DNA of 64,000 bases, from the NCBI GenBank assembly GCA_015067785.1, contig SVLR01000005.1, forward strand, positions 1 through 64,000, read 5' to 3'. The notes beneath the pieces are model-generated. The model saw only the letters and a program-made list of their open reading frames with translations, ran no database searches and had not been told where the DNA came from. A program made the translations under genes and the position numbers. The stretch comes from Oscillospiraceae bacterium (GTDB lineage: Bacteria > Bacillota > Clostridia > Oscillospirales > Oscillospiraceae). Positions 18,507 through 30,582 of this stretch are shown one piece after another; within the stretch, counting starts at the first letter, position 1, and every line of letters starts with the position of its first letter.

Positions 18507-20336
18507 TTATTCCTGATTTCTCTTTTTCATCAGCTGGCGCATACGCACGGCGTGGTCAAGCTCCCGCTTGCGGATACGAAGAGACTTGGGCGTACACTCC
18601 AAAAGCTCATCGTCTGCCAAAAATTCCAAGCACTGCTCCAAGGAGAAGATCTTGGGGCTTGTCAGGCGCAGCGCCTCGTCAGAGCCGGAAGCACGCATAT
18701 TGGTCAACTGCTTTTTCTTGCAGACATTGACGGTCATATCCTCGTTACGGCTGCAAATACCGACAACCATACCGGCATAGACCGGTGTGCCGGCGCCAAT
18801 GAACAGCGCGCCACGCTCCTGGGCATTAAACAGACCGTAGGAGCAAGCCTCGCCGGTCTCGAAAGCGATGAGAGAGCCGGTAAGTCTGCGTTCAATTTCG
18901 CCCTTCATAGGTGTGTAGGTCTCCAGGACACTACTCATAATGCCTTCGCCCCGGGTATCGGTCAAAAATTCGTTCCGATAGCCAAAAAGTCCGCGGGAGG
19001 GAACTAAAAACTCCAGGCGGTAGCGGTTGCCCATAGGCGTCATACTGAGCAGATCACCCTTGCGGCGACCCATTTTTTCAATGACCGCGCCCATACATTC
19101 CTCGGGCACATCCGCAACCATTCTTTCCACAGGCTCGCAGAGCTTGCCGTCAATTTCCTTGGTAAGCACACGGGGTGTGGAGACGGAGAACTCGAAGCCC
19201 TCCCGGCGCATAGTCTCCATCAGGATAGAGAGGTGCATTTCGCCGCGGCCTGCCACATTGAAGGAATCGCTGCCCTGCTCGGTGACCCGGAGGGAGACAT
19301 CCTTCAGAAGCTCCTTTTCCAGTCGGTCACGGAGCTGACGGGAGGTGACGAACTTGCCTTCTTTGCCGGCAAAGGGAGAGTCGTTGACCGCAAAGGTCAT
19401 TTCGATGGTTGGCTCGGAAATTTTTACGAAAGGCAGGGGCTCGATGCAGTCCGGGGCACAGAGGGTGCGACCGATGGTGATATCTGCCATACCGGACAAC
19501 GCCACGATCTCACCGGCGGAGGCTTCCTGAATTGCAGCTTTTTCCAGTCCGCTGTACTCATAAAGCGCGACTACCTTGCCCTTTTGCTTTAAGGTGCTGT
19601 CGTGGTAGTCGGCAATCACAACTTCCTGACCGACTTTGATCGTGCCGCGCTCCACGCGACCTACGGCGATTCTGCCCACATAGTCGTTATAATCGATGGA
19701 GGAGACCAGCAGCTGCAAGGGTGCGTTCTTATCACCCTCGGGGGCGGGTACATAATTGACGATGGTCTCAAAGAGAGGTACGAGATCGACACCGGTATCA
19801 TCCGGTCCGTAAGCGGCAGTGCCCTGTCTGCCGGAGCAGAAAACGGTGGGAGAGTTAAACTGCTCATCGGTGGCGTTCAGATCCAAAAGTAGCTCCAAAA
19901 CCTCGTCCATTACCTCGTGGATCCGGGCATCGGGCTTGTCGATCTTGTTGACCACAACAATAACCTTGTGACCCAGCTCCAATGCCTTTTGCAGCACGAA
20001 ACGGGTCTGGGGCATCGGGCCTTCGGCGGCATCCACTAAGAGCAGAACGCCGTTAACCATCTTGAGAATGCGCTCCACCTCACCGCCAAAGTCGGCGTGA
20101 CCGGGGGTGTCCACAATATTGATTTTGGTATCCTTATAATAAACGGAGGTGTTCTTCGCGAGAATCGTGATGCCGCGCTCCCGCTCCAAGTCGCCGGAGT
20201 CCATAACCCGGGTAACGGTGGCTTGATTTTCCCGATAAATACCGCCCTGCTTCAACATTTCGTCCACCAAGGTGGTCTTACCGTGGTCAACATGGGCGAT
20301 GATGGCAATATTACGAATGTTTTCCTGAGATGCCAT
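18507..20336 (-). CDS. typA: Translational GTPase TypA/BipA
   Basis: [32 protein letters not shown]...[13 protein letters not shown]...; start refined from track ORF. Confidence 0.97.
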   Translation of the reverse strand: MASQENIRNIAIIAHVDHGKTTLVDEMLKQGGIYRENQATVTRVMDSGDLERERGITILAKNTSVYYKDTKINIVDTPGHADFGGEVERILKMVNGVLLLVDAAEGPMPQTRFVLQKALELGHKVIVVVNKIDKPDARIHEVMDEVLELLLDLNATDEQFNSPTVFCSGRQGTAAYGPDDTGVDLVPLFETIVNYVPAPEGDKNAPLQLLVSSIDYNDYVGRIAVGRVERGTIKVGQEVVIADYHDSTLKQKGKVVALYEYSGLEKAAIQEASAGEIVALSGMADITIGRTLCAPDCIEPLPFVKISEPTIEMTFAVNDSPFAGKEGKFVTSRQLRDRLEKELLKDVSLRVTEQGSDSFNVAGRGEMHLSILMETMRREGFEFSVSTPRVLTKEIDGKLCEPVERMVADVPEECMGAVIEKMGRRKGDLLSMTPMGNRYRLEFLVPSRGLFGYRNEFLTDTRGEGIMSSVLETYTPMKGEIERRLTGSLIAFETGEACSYGLFNAQERGALFIGAGTPVYAGMVVGICSRNEDMTVNVCKKKQLTNMRASGSDEALRLTSPKIFSLEQCLEFLADDELLECTPKSLRIRKRELDHAVRMRQLMKKRNQE

Positions 20337-20452
20337 ATCCTGCTTCTCTCCTTTAATAGCATTTAACCTAAAAAATATAGCATATATTATGCGTAAATGC
20401 AATATTTTTATAAGCAAAACTGCAAAAAAGCAGGGCATTTGCCCTGCTTTTA

Positions 20453-21625
20453 TTATATCAGTTCTGCAAAGAGGGGAAGGCTTTCGGTGATCTGGCGGTA
20501 GCTTACGCAGTAGCACAGCCGGAAATAGCCGGGACAGCCGAAATCGTCACCGGGAACGATCAAAAGATCTTTTTCCTTTGCTTTTTCGGAAAATGCCTTG
20601 GCATCACCGCCGGGTGCTTCTACGAAAAGATAAAATGCGCCGTCGGGCTTTGCTACCCGGTAGCCGGCTTTTACCAAGCCTTCGTAGAGAGTGCGACGGT
20701 TGATGTCGTAGCTTTCAAGGTCGGGACGCAGATGGGTGCAGCGGGCGATCAGCTTCTGCCACATGGAGGGGGCACAGACATGTCCCATACTCCGGGCAGC
20801 ACCGGCAACCGCAGGGAGCAGCGCCTTTGCGTCATCGGCTTGCTGGGGCACATAGACATAGCCGATCCGCTCACCGGGGAGCGACAGGGACTTGGAATAG
20901 GAATAGCAAACGATGGTGTTCTTGTAAATGGTGGGGATAAAGGGGACTTCTGTGCCGTCGTAGGCAAGTTCCCGATAAGGCTCATCGGAGATGATATAGA
21001 TGGGATGACCAAATTCCTTGCTCTTTTCCGTCAGCAATGCGCCCAAAGCGGTCAGGGTCTGACGGCTGTAGACCGTGCCGGCGGGGTTGTTGGGAGAGTT
21101 TACAATGATGGCTTGGGTACGCTCGGTGATGGCTTCTGCTAAAGCATCCAAACGAATCTGGAAGTCCGGTACATCGGGGGCAACGGCTTTGAAAGTAAGA
21201 CCTGCGCTTTCCACAAAGGGACGGTACTCGGGGAAGTAGGGGGCAATGGCGAGAATTTCCCCATTGGGAACTGCCAGCGCACCGAAAACAGCGCAAAGAC
21301 CGGGCGCCGCACCGCAGGTGATGAACAGATCGGCGGCATTTACACCGGCATCGTAGCGGGCATTTAAGTCGTCTGCAATGGCCTGCCGGGTGGCAAGATC
21401 ACCTACTGCAGAGGTGTAGCCGTGAAGGGAGAGAGAATCGGTGTCCTGCAAAAGGGCGGCAATGGTCTCACCCACCTCTGCCGGGGCGGGAATGCTGGGA
21501 TTGCCTAAGCTGTAATCATAGACCTTGTCCGCGCCTACAACGGCGGCGCGCATTCTGCCGTATTCAAAAAGCTCTCGGATGCAGGACCGCTTTGTGCCGA
21601 GGGCGTATGCTTGTTCGTTTACCAT
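20453..21625 (-). CDS. PLP-dependent aminotransferase class I/II
   Basis: YDYSLGNPSIPAP...VNSPNNPAGTVYS...SYSKSLSLPGERIGY. Confidence 0.93.
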   Translation of the reverse strand: MVNEQAYALGTKRSCIRELFEYGRMRAAVVGADKVYDYSLGNPSIPAPAEVGETIAALLQDTDSLSLHGYTSAVGDLATRQAIADDLNARYDAGVNAADLFITCGAAPGLCAVFGALAVPNGEILAIAPYFPEYRPFVESAGLTFKAVAPDVPDFQIRLDALAEAITERTQAIIVNSPNNPAGTVYSRQTLTALGALLTEKSKEFGHPIYIISDEPYRELAYDGTEVPFIPTIYKNTIVCYSYSKSLSLPGERIGYVYVPQQADDAKALLPAVAGAARSMGHVCAPSMWQKLIARCTHLRPDLESYDINRRTLYEGLVKAGYRVAKPDGAFYLFVEAPGGDAKAFSEKAKEKDLLIVPGDDFGCPGYFRLCYCVSYRQITESLPLFAELI

Positions 21626-22320
21626 ATTGCCTCCTGATGTTCATAAAGTGGTGTTCTCGCGGGGGTGGGTTGGGGTTTATAGGTCACAGAGCCGATGGGC
21701 TTACTGCCAAGACCGTATGTAGGATGATAGCCAAAGAGGTTAACATAACGAAAAAGATCCGGCTTTTCCTTATCCATCTCCTTCATAACCTCCAAGGTGG
21801 CCAGCACATCATCCACCGCCCGGTGGGAGTTGACGACTTTTCCGGAAAGACCGTAGGCTTCGATGGCACTGCACAGCTTATGGGGATATTCCCGACGGTC
21901 TTTATAGACAGTGAGTAGGTCTAATTTGTCCTTGCCCTTTAGGATAGCGGGGTCACCGCTGCGCAGCAGCAAGTAAAAAAGAAAACTCAAGTCAAAATGT
22001 GCATTGTAAGCAAGGAGCAGTGTCCTGCCGGACACCATTCGCGCAATGTCGCTGCAAAGCTGTGCTTTTGGAATACCTCTTGCCTGCACATCCTCGTTGG
22101 TAATACCGGTCAGCTGCTGGATTTTGGGCGGAATGGTATTTCCGGGGGTCAGGGAGATCAGCTCGTCGTACTCCTCGGTGACGGTGGGGACACCGTCCTT
22201 TAATTCTACTACAATCGCGGCAAATTCGATGATCTCATCCCGCATAAAGTCCAGACCGGTGGTCTCTGTATCAAAGAGAAACAGCCGGTCGTACCTTTCA
22301 AAAAACGCATTTATTGCCAT
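21619..22320 (-). CDS. 3'-5' exonuclease (DnaQ/PolC-epsilon-like)
   Basis: FLFDTETTGLDFMRDEIIEFAAI...AYNAHFDLSFL...HRAVDDVLATLEV. Confidence 0.9.
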   Translation of the reverse strand: MAINAFFERYDRLFLFDTETTGLDFMRDEIIEFAAIVVELKDGVPTVTEEYDELISLTPGNTIPPKIQQLTGITNEDVQARGIPKAQLCSDIARMVSGRTLLLAYNAHFDLSFLFYLLLRSGDPAILKGKDKLDLLTVYKDRREYPHKLCSAIEAYGLSGKVVNSHRAVDDVLATLEVMKEMDKEKPDLFRYVNLFGYHPTYGLGSKPIGSVTYKPQPTPARTPLYEHQEAIW

Positions 22321-22904
22321 TTTTCGTCTCCTTTCGCCAAATCAAGCGCCCGGCGGAATTTGCTTTTCGGTTCTTCCTGCAAGGAAAATTTCTGCGCCAG
22401 CAGTGCGGCATAGAGATCTGCGTCCTGTTCTTTTCCGGAAAGCAGCTCTACCTCAACTTCAAAAAGCGGCAGCTCTTTTTCACCGCCTATTAAAATGCCT
22501 GCATCCAGCGCGACCTCCAAAAGGCTGTCTCCGAAGGGAATTTTTCGCGCCGTCCGGGTAAATTTTGCACCGCATACCGGGATGATACCTTCTGTGGTCA
22601 GGGACAGCAATTCCACCCAATTGCTAAGTTTACATAAAACGGGGATGGCGTCGTGGATGCTGTCACATTCTGTTTGGAATTCCCCTCGGGCAGTTGTGCC
22701 AGTAGGGGTCTTTAACGTGCAGACAGAGTGGCCGTTTTCCAAACGGCGGCGGAGGGTGATCTTCCGCTTGGATAACGCACTGTTAGGGGTATCGTAATAA
22801 GTGGTCTCCATCTGCAAAAGGTAGGGTTTTTCTTTCAGGGAAGCGTGGATATTCTTAAGGGTTTCTTCATCTGCGCGGAACTTCTTTTCATATTCCAGAC
22901 CCAT
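22311..22904 (-). CDS. CYTH domain-containing protein
   Basis: MGLEYEKKFRADEETLKNI...YYDTPNSALSKRKITLRRR; start refined. Confidence 0.85.
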   Translation of the reverse strand: MGLEYEKKFRADEETLKNIHASLKEKPYLLQMETTYYDTPNSALSKRKITLRRRLENGHSVCTLKTPTGTTARGEFQTECDSIHDAIPVLCKLSNWVELLSLTTEGIIPVCGAKFTRTARKIPFGDSLLEVALDAGILIGGEKELPLFEVEVELLSGKEQDADLYAALLAQKFSLQEEPKSKFRRALDLAKGDEKWQ

Positions 22905-23040
22905 ACTGTCGCCTCCTTTTTTGGCTATTATACACCCGATCGCCACGATATGCAAGAATCTTTCTGTGCTGCGTCCAAACGACAAAAAATTTCTCTCTTT
23001 GGTGGTAGGATGAAAAGGAAAAAGAAAGGTCGTGTTACAT

Positions 23041-24942
23041 ATGGATGCATTTTTAGGGCAGGGAAGGCATTTTTTGCGTCGGCTTTCCGCCCAACCGCAG
23101 ATTTATTCGTTGCTTCGCGGTGGCGGCTATTTTTTGGCAGGCTTTTGCCTGAGCGCAGCCAGCTTAAACCAGCATTTTTTGCCACTTACGGTGGGGCTCA
23201 TTTGCGGCTGTACCGGTATGTCGTCATTAATTGCAGCATTGGGCGGTATTTTAGGGTATTTGGTATTCTGGAATGCGCTGCAGCCGGTGGCTTGGTGCGC
23301 CGTTGCACTGCTGCTTTCCGCGATTTTGGGAGATCGTCGCATTTGTCGGACAGCACCCTTGCTGATGCCTATGGCGGCAGCCTTTTCGGTGGCGATCCTG
23401 GGGGTGGTGTTCCAGCTTGCCGGTAATGAAGCGCCGCCGGTCATTATTTATTTCTTGCGGATATTGCTTGCGGGGGTAGCCAGCGGTCTGTTTGCCCGGG
23501 TGACCCGGGAGCGCAATCCCCTTTATGACTGGTTTGCCTGTGGCTTTGGGGTACTGGCATTGGCGCAGATATTGCCGGTGCCCTATTTGGGTCTGGGTTA
23601 CTTAGCTGCCGGGGCGCTTTTGGTCCGGGGCGCCTTTCCTGCGGCAGCGCTGGCTGGACTTGCGCTGGATCTGGCGGGCATTACACCACTGCCGATGACG
23701 GCAATTTTGTGCCTTTCTTACTTGATTCGCTTTTTGCCAAAGCAGCCCCTCTGGTTGGGTGGCGCAACGGTGGTGTGCGTTTGCGGGATCGTAATGTATA
23801 TTTGCGGCATTTGGGACATTACACCCCTTCCGGGACTGTTCTTCGGCGCGATGGGCGGCGTATACCTGCCCAAGCAAGCGCCACTGAGCCACCGCCGGGG
23901 CGCCATCGGACTTGCCCAAGTACGGCTGGAGCTGGCAGCCGGGGTGATGGCGCAGACGAAGCAGATTCTTGCGGAAATTCCGGAAACGCCTGTGGATGAG
24001 GACCTGCTGGTACAAAGGGCGGCGGAGACCGCCTGCAATGGCTGCAGCTATCGAAAAAACTGCAAGGATCACCGCCATATCGCCCAGCTTCCCGGCGCTC
24101 TGCTTCACAAACCCCTCCAAAGCAGCGAGGAGCTGCCCATCGTCTGCAAAAAGAGCGGACGGTTTCTTGCCCAGCTGCACCGCAGTCAGGAGCAGCTTCG
24201 CTCTATTTTGGCAGACCGGGAACGGCAGAGAGATTACCGTTCAGCAGTTTTGCAGCAATACGGCTTTCTTTCCGGGTACTTACAGCAGCTATCCGACACC
24301 TTGACCCAAAAGGCGGACAGCATCCGGGACTATTATCGGGCAGAGGTGCGGGTGTATGGCAATCGCCCGGCACCCGGCAGCGGTGACCGATGCCTGCGGT
24401 TTTTGGGCACCGGTGGGAAATACTATGTGCTCCTGTGCGATGGTATGGGCACCGGCGTTGAGGCGGCAATGGAAGCCAAAACAGGAGGCGAGCTGCTGCG
24501 AAAGCTGCTGCTGGCCGGCTACCCGGCGGAGCATGCCCTTGGAAGCCTCAACAGCATATGCGCCTTGCGAGACAGAGCCGGGATCCTCACGGTGGATATG
24601 GCGGAGCTGCACTTAGGCACCGGCGCAGTAAGTCTTTATAAATGGGGCGCAGCGCCCTCCTATCTGATTGCAGACGGAAAGACTGACAAAATAGGCACAG
24701 CCACACCCCCGCCCGGTCTTGCCGCCTCCGGCTGGCAGCCACCGGTGAAACGGGTGAGCCTGCGAAACGGAGAGCGGCTCATGATGGTTAGCGACGGCGT
24801 AGGAGAGGAAAGCGCCTTTCGCATCTGCCGGGAGAAGGCAGGCGCCCCGGACGAGATCTTAGCCCGCTGCTTGCTGGATTGCGGCACCTACCAAGGGGAC
24901 GATGATGCCACCGTAGTCTGCATCCGCCTGAAAGAGGGATAA
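23041..24942 (+). CDS. spoIIE: SpoIIE-like PP2C-family serine phosphatase with N-terminal polytopic membrane domain
   Basis: multi-TM N-terminus; C-terminal KYYVLLCDGMGTGVEAAMEAKTGGELLRKLLLAGYPAEHALGSLNSICALRD...MVSDGVGEE...DDATVVCIRL. Confidence 0.85.
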   Translation: MDAFLGQGRHFLRRLSAQPQIYSLLRGGGYFLAGFCLSAASLNQHFLPLTVGLICGCTGMSSLIAALGGILGYLVFWNALQPVAWCAVALLLSAILGDRRICRTAPLLMPMAAAFSVAILGVVFQLAGNEAPPVIIYFLRILLAGVASGLFARVTRERNPLYDWFACGFGVLALAQILPVPYLGLGYLAAGALLVRGAFPAAALAGLALDLAGITPLPMTAILCLSYLIRFLPKQPLWLGGATVVCVCGIVMYICGIWDITPLPGLFFGAMGGVYLPKQAPLSHRRGAIGLAQVRLELAAGVMAQTKQILAEIPETPVDEDLLVQRAAETACNGCSYRKNCKDHRHIAQLPGALLHKPLQSSEELPIVCKKSGRFLAQLHRSQEQLRSILADRERQRDYRSAVLQQYGFLSGYLQQLSDTLTQKADSIRDYYRAEVRVYGNRPAPGSGDRCLRFLGTGGKYYVLLCDGMGTGVEAAMEAKTGGELLRKLLLAGYPAEHALGSLNSICALRDRAGILTVDMAELHLGTGAVSLYKWGAAPSYLIADGKTDKIGTATPPPGLAASGWQPPVKRVSLRNGERLMMVSDGVGEESAFRICREKAGAPDEILARCLLDCGTYQGDDDATVVCIRLKEG

Positions 24943-24945
24943 AAA

Positions 24946-24980
24946 ATCGGCACCCGATTGTGGGTGCCGATTCTTTTTGC
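24946..24980. terminator. Terminator hairpin after spoIIE-like gene
   Basis: AAAAATCGGCACCC-GATTGT-GGGTGCCGATTCTTTTT. Confidence 0.8.
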
Positions 24981-24982
24981 TT

Positions 24983-25306
24983 ATAGAAAACCACCAGCAC
25001 GGCTGGTGGTTCCAAAAAGCTTTAGCTATGCCCAGTCCCGCCACAGCGGCAAGCCTCCCCTGTGTAAGGGGAGGTGCCCAGTGCGCACACTGGGCGGAGG
25101 GGTTGTTCTCATAGTGTCAATCCCTCAGTCAGCCTGTTCGGCTGACAGCTCCCTTTACACAAGAGAGCCTTCGGTGCGCTAATTACCGCATTTGCGGTGG
25201 TGGGGCAAAACACGCAAGCGAAAGAGAATTCGATGAGCCTATAGGCTCGGCAGGTTGTAGGCCCTAAGGGGGCCTGTGCATACCACCGGCACGGCCGGTG
25301 GTTATG
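24983..25306. mobile_element. Composite non-coding element bounded by two related hairpins, possible IS200/IS605-type remnant with a nested family-A repeat
   Basis: AACCACCAGCACGGCTGGTGGTT (left) and ACCACCGGCACGGCCGGTGGTT (right); family A repeat at 25051-25172 inside; no intact transposase. Confidence 0.4.
25051..25172. repeat. Dispersed hairpin repeat, family A copy 2
   Basis: AAGCCTCCCCTGTGTAAGGGGAGG ... GACAGCTCCCTTTACACAAGAGAGCCTT. Confidence 0.75.
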
Positions 25307-25307
25307 A

Positions 25308-25475
25308 TTATTCATCTTTTCTAAAATAGCCCCGCAGGCAGAGGAGCAAGCCGATCACCAAACCTGCAAAAAAGGTAACTGCGCCTACGCCCACGCCGTT
25401 TATCCACGCGATGTAGCCAAAGGAGGCGAGGATCAGGACAGCAATGCCCAGCAGCATCGTTTTGACAGATTTCAT
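25308..25475 (-). CDS. small hydrophobic protein, unknown function
   Basis: MKSVKTMLLGIAVLILASFGYIAWINGVGVGAVTFFAGLVIGLLLCLRGYFRKDE, two predicted TM helices. Confidence 0.6.
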   Translation of the reverse strand: MKSVKTMLLGIAVLILASFGYIAWINGVGVGAVTFFAGLVIGLLLCLRGYFRKDE

Positions 25476-25497
25476 AGTAGTTTCTCCTGTAAATGAT

Positions 25498-25881
25498 TTA
25501 TATATTTCTCTCAAAGCCTAAGTATCGGGTGCCTTGGAAGGTGAGCTTGCCTTGGTCACCTTCCACGAGCATACCAAATTCGCTGCCGGTCATATGCAGC
25601 TCCATCCGGTCACCGCTGTCCACCTGAAAGGTTACATAGTAGGTGGTGGAGCGGGTAGTGTGATGGGTGTTTGCGTGATGGTGGTGGGAAACGTTGGTGC
25701 GCTTTGCCACCACCGTTGCCGGTACGGTCAACTTGGGGGAGTGATTATTCTTGTTCCATTGGAGAATGCCTTTTACGGCAATTGCGATAAACATACCGAC
25801 CACAAGAACAAAAACCAAAGAGAACATAATTTCAAAGAGTACAATTCTGCCGCCGAAGCCGGAAAAACCAAAATTGAACAT
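25498..25881 (-). CDS. DUF2500-like membrane protein
   Basis: N-terminal TM; VPATVVAKRTNVSHHHHANTHHTTRSTTYYVTFQVDSGDRMELHMTGSEFGMLVEGDQGKLTFQGTRYLGFER. Confidence 0.8.
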   Translation of the reverse strand: MFNFGFSGFGGRIVLFEIMFSLVFVLVVGMFIAIAVKGILQWNKNNHSPKLTVPATVVAKRTNVSHHHHANTHHTTRSTTYYVTFQVDSGDRMELHMTGSEFGMLVEGDQGKLTFQGTRYLGFERNI

Positions 25882-25907
25882 TACAGTCCTCCGTGTTTTC
25901 TATGTTT

Positions 25908-27251
<1,344 letters not shown>

Positions 27252-27427
27252 TTACCTCCTGATTAAAAATCTTCCTCTATTTTAGCAAAATGGAAAAACG
27301 ATTGCAACAGTTTTTTTGGAGAAAACCTGCCAAAGTGTGCTTTTCCCACAAGGACAAATGTGTATATTTTGACGACAGAGGCATATTTTCGGCTGGAAGG
27401 CCATAGATTGTCCCGAGGAGGGATAGT

Positions 27428-28198
27428 ATGAAAAGGAAGAAATGGACACTGATCGCCATCGGTGTATTTTGTCTTTTCGGCATTGCGGCCGGCATTTTCG
27501 GGGAGTCCGTTCCCACGGGCAGCTGGGGGCTTCGTTTCCACACAGAGGGGGAGGCACCGGAGGGTACTGCTGATGTTGGACAGTTACAGAAATACGACAG
27601 CGCATTCTTGGGCGATACCAGCGAGAAAACGGTCTATTTGACCTTCGATGCGGGCTATGAAAACGGCTGTACGGAGAAGATACTCGATACATTAAAAAAA
27701 CATAATATAAAAGCTGCCTTTTTCCTTGTGGGCAATTATATGGAGCGAAACCCGGATCTGGTGCGGCGGATGGTGGATGAGGGACATATCGTGGGCAATC
27801 ACACGATGCACCATTATAATATGGAGAAGATCGCCGACCCGGCAGCCTTTGCGGAGGAGCTGCAGGAGCTGGAAAAGCTGTTTTTTGACATCACCGGTCA
27901 GGAGCTTCCCAAATACTACCGCCCACCGCAGGGGGTCTATAGCTTGGAAAATCTGAAAAACGCCAAGGAATTGGGATATAAGACGGTCTTTTGGAGTCTT
28001 GCCTATGTAGATTGGAACAACGATGCCCAACCCACACGGGAGGAGGCCTTCTCTAAGCTCCTGCCCCGCATCCACAACGGCGCGGTGGTGCTTTTGCACT
28101 CCACCTCCAAAACCAATGCAGAGATCTTAGACGAGCTCCTGACAAAATGGAAAGAAATGGGCTATTCCTTTGCCTCGGTGGATAGACTGTTTTCATAA
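27428..28198 (+). CDS. Polysaccharide deacetylase (PdaA-like)
   Basis: KTVYLTFDAGYENGCTEKILDTLKKHNIKAAFFLVGNYMERNPDLVRRMVDEGHIVGNHTMHH...YYRPPQGVYS. Confidence 0.92.
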   Translation: MKRKKWTLIAIGVFCLFGIAAGIFGESVPTGSWGLRFHTEGEAPEGTADVGQLQKYDSAFLGDTSEKTVYLTFDAGYENGCTEKILDTLKKHNIKAAFFLVGNYMERNPDLVRRMVDEGHIVGNHTMHHYNMEKIADPAAFAEELQELEKLFFDITGQELPKYYRPPQGVYSLENLKNAKELGYKTVFWSLAYVDWNNDAQPTREEAFSKLLPRIHNGAVVLLHSTSKTNAEILDELLTKWKEMGYSFASVDRLFS

Positions 28199-28227
28199 AA
28201 GGCTCCCTTTACACAAGGGAGGCTTTG
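28199..28227. repeat. Short copy of family A hairpin, possibly serving as terminator
   Basis: AAGGCTCCCTTTACACAAGGGAGGCTT. Confidence 0.6.
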
Positions 28228-28286
28228 GGTATAGTACAAAAAACCGGGAGACCAATTTGGTCTCCCGGAAATTTATTGGGTTCTAA

Positions 28287-29213
28287 TTACTTAGCACCGG
28301 CGATCTGAGCAGCAACTTCAGCAGCGAAGTTCTCTTCCTTCTTCTCGATGCCCTCGCCCTTCACATAGTGAATGGCGTTGACGAACTTGACGGAACCACC
28401 CAGCTTCTTGCCAGCGTCGGCAATGTAGCCAGCCACATCACCCTGGAAGATGTCGGAGCGGACGAAATCCTGCTGCAGCAGGCAGATATCCTTAAAGAAG
28501 GCGTTGATCTTACCGGCAGCGATCTTCTCCTTGACCTGAGCGGGCTTGGAAGCCATCTTGGGATCGTTCTCCATCAGAGCCAGCTGTACGGACAGCTCCT
28601 TGTCGATCTCGGCCTGAGGTACCAGAGACTTATCCCAGTACTTAGCGTTCATAGCAGCAATCTGCATAGCAACGTTCTTGCCGATCTCGGTAGCGTCAAT
28701 GTCACCCTCGACTTCCAGATTGACCAGAACACCGTGGGTGCCGCCCATGTGGACATAAGCAACGGAGGTGCCGGTAGCGAAGCGGTCGAAGCGGCGGATC
28801 TGCATATTCTCGCCGATGGACATAACCTTCTCCTGCATGATCTCAGTAACGGTCAAAGTGGAGTTAGGATAGGTGCAAGCCTTCAGAGCTTCCACATCAG
28901 CGGGGTTCTGCTGTGCAACAACCACAGCCAGATTCTTGACCAGATCCATGAAGGAATCGGTCTTAGCAGCAAAGTCAGTCTCGGAGTTGACCTCGATGAC
29001 AACGCCTACGCCGTCAACGACAGTTGCGTAAGCAACGCCTTCCGCAGCGATGCGGTCAGCCTTCTTGGTAGCCTTAGCCAGACCCTTCTCACGGAGCCAG
29101 TCAACAGCCTTATCCATATCGCCGTCGGTAGCAGCAAGGGCAGCCTTGCAGTCCATCATACCGACATTGGTCATTTCACGGAGCTTCTTAACATCAAGTG
29201 CAGTAAATGCCAT
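28287..29213 (-). CDS. tsf: Elongation factor Ts
   Basis: MAFTALDVKKLREMTNVGMMDCKAALAATDGDMDKAVDWLREKGLAKATKKADRIAAEG. Confidence 0.98.
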   Translation of the reverse strand: MAFTALDVKKLREMTNVGMMDCKAALAATDGDMDKAVDWLREKGLAKATKKADRIAAEGVAYATVVDGVGVVIEVNSETDFAAKTDSFMDLVKNLAVVVAQQNPADVEALKACTYPNSTLTVTEIMQEKVMSIGENMQIRRFDRFATGTSVAYVHMGGTHGVLVNLEVEGDIDATEIGKNVAMQIAAMNAKYWDKSLVPQAEIDKELSVQLALMENDPKMASKPAQVKEKIAAGKINAFFKDICLLQQDFVRSDIFQGDVAGYIADAGKKLGGSVKFVNAIHYVKGEGIEKKEENFAAEVAAQIAGAK

Positions 29214-29233
29214 TTTTATATCCTCCTGTGTAA

Positions 29234-29971
29234 TTACTCAGCGACGGTCTCTTCTACAGCCTCGGTAGCCTCAGCAGCAGTAGCGTCCTCACCCTGACGG
29301 CCTTCAATCACACCGCTTGCCATAGCAGCAGCGATCAGACGGATGGCGCGGATAGCGTCATCATTGCCGGGGATCACATAATCGATCTCTTCGGGATCGC
29401 AGTTGGTGTCAACGATCGCAACGATCGGAATGCCCAGCTTCTTAGCCTCAGCGATGGCGTTGCGCTCCTTGCGGGGGTCAACGATAAAGAGAGCTGCAGG
29501 CAGCTTCTTCATTTCCTTAACGCCGCCCAGGTACTTCTCCAGCTTCTCGATCTCGCCCTGGTGCTTGATAACTTCCTTCTTGGGCAGCATAGCGAAGGTG
29601 CCGTCAGCTTCCATCTTGCGCAGCTGTGCCAGACGGTCAATACGGGTACGCATGGTGCGGAAGTTGGTCAGCATACCGCCCAGCCAGCGGGCGTTGACAT
29701 AGTAGCCACCGCAGCGGATTGCTTCTTCCTTGATTGCGTCCTGTGCCTGCTTCTTGGTGCCGACGAACAGGAGGCTACCGCCCTCAGCGGACATGTCACG
29801 AACGAAGTTGTAGGCTTCCTCTAACTTCTTAACGGTCTTCTGCAGGTCGATGATGTAGATACCGTTACGCTCGGTGTAGATGTAGGGAGCCATTTTGGGG
29901 TTCCAGCGGCGGGTCTGGTGACCGAAGTGTACGCCGGCCTCCAACAGTTGTTTCATAGATACGACAGCCAT
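29234..29971 (-). CDS. rpsB: 30S ribosomal protein S2
   Basis: [48 protein letters not shown]; start refined. Confidence 0.98.
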   Translation of the reverse strand: MAVVSMKQLLEAGVHFGHQTRRWNPKMAPYIYTERNGIYIIDLQKTVKKLEEAYNFVRDMSAEGGSLLFVGTKKQAQDAIKEEAIRCGGYYVNARWLGGMLTNFRTMRTRIDRLAQLRKMEADGTFAMLPKKEVIKHQGEIEKLEKYLGGVKEMKKLPAALFIVDPRKERNAIAEAKKLGIPIVAIVDTNCDPEEIDYVIPGNDDAIRAIRLIAAAMASGVIEGRQGEDATAAEATEAVEETVAE

Positions 29972-30188
29972 TTTTTGTTTTCTCCTTTTGTTTGTTCCTC
30001 CACCCCGTTCATTCCGGCCGCCCGTCCTTTTTGCGGACACGGGAGCGACAGGTCCCCGGGTGTGTGGTGTAATAATACTACGGAAAATTTCCGTGCCGAG
30101 TTATTATAATGCAAGGCTTTTCAATTTGCAAGTGTTTTTTTAATATTTTCAAGGTTTTTTCTGCTTTTTCTTATAAAAAACAGAGGGT

Positions 30189-30467
30189 TTAGCATAGAAA
30201 TCCCAGCCTAGGGCGGGGGATACGGCACTGATCCGGCTTTATGTCTACCAAAATAATATCCGGGCCGATCTTTTTGACGCAGTCCCAGGGAATGAGATAC
30301 TCATCCCGATGCCCGATTTGGGGGAAACGGATGGGGGCGGGGACAACAATGGATAGCACCCGCCCCTCCGGCAGCTCGATCACCACATCGGAAACGAACC
30401 CCAGTCGCCGTCCGTCATAAATACAGATGACTTCCTTGCAGTGCAGCTCGGTAAATTTACAAGCCAT
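30189..30467 (-). CDS. YlmC/YmxH-type PRC-barrel sporulation protein
   Basis: FTELHCKEVICIYDGRRLGFVSDVVIELPEGRVLSIVVP...EYLIPWDCVKKIGPDIILVD. Confidence 0.88.
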   Translation of the reverse strand: MACKFTELHCKEVICIYDGRRLGFVSDVVIELPEGRVLSIVVPAPIRFPQIGHRDEYLIPWDCVKKIGPDIILVDIKPDQCRIPRPRLGFLC

Positions 30468-30582
30468 AGGAATACCTCCCTGATGATACTATCGGATTAT
30501 ATGCCCCCGGAAAAAGCGGTATGCATTTGTAGGAAAGCACCGACGAAAAAGTATGTCATTCTGAGCGAGCGAAGCGCGTCAA

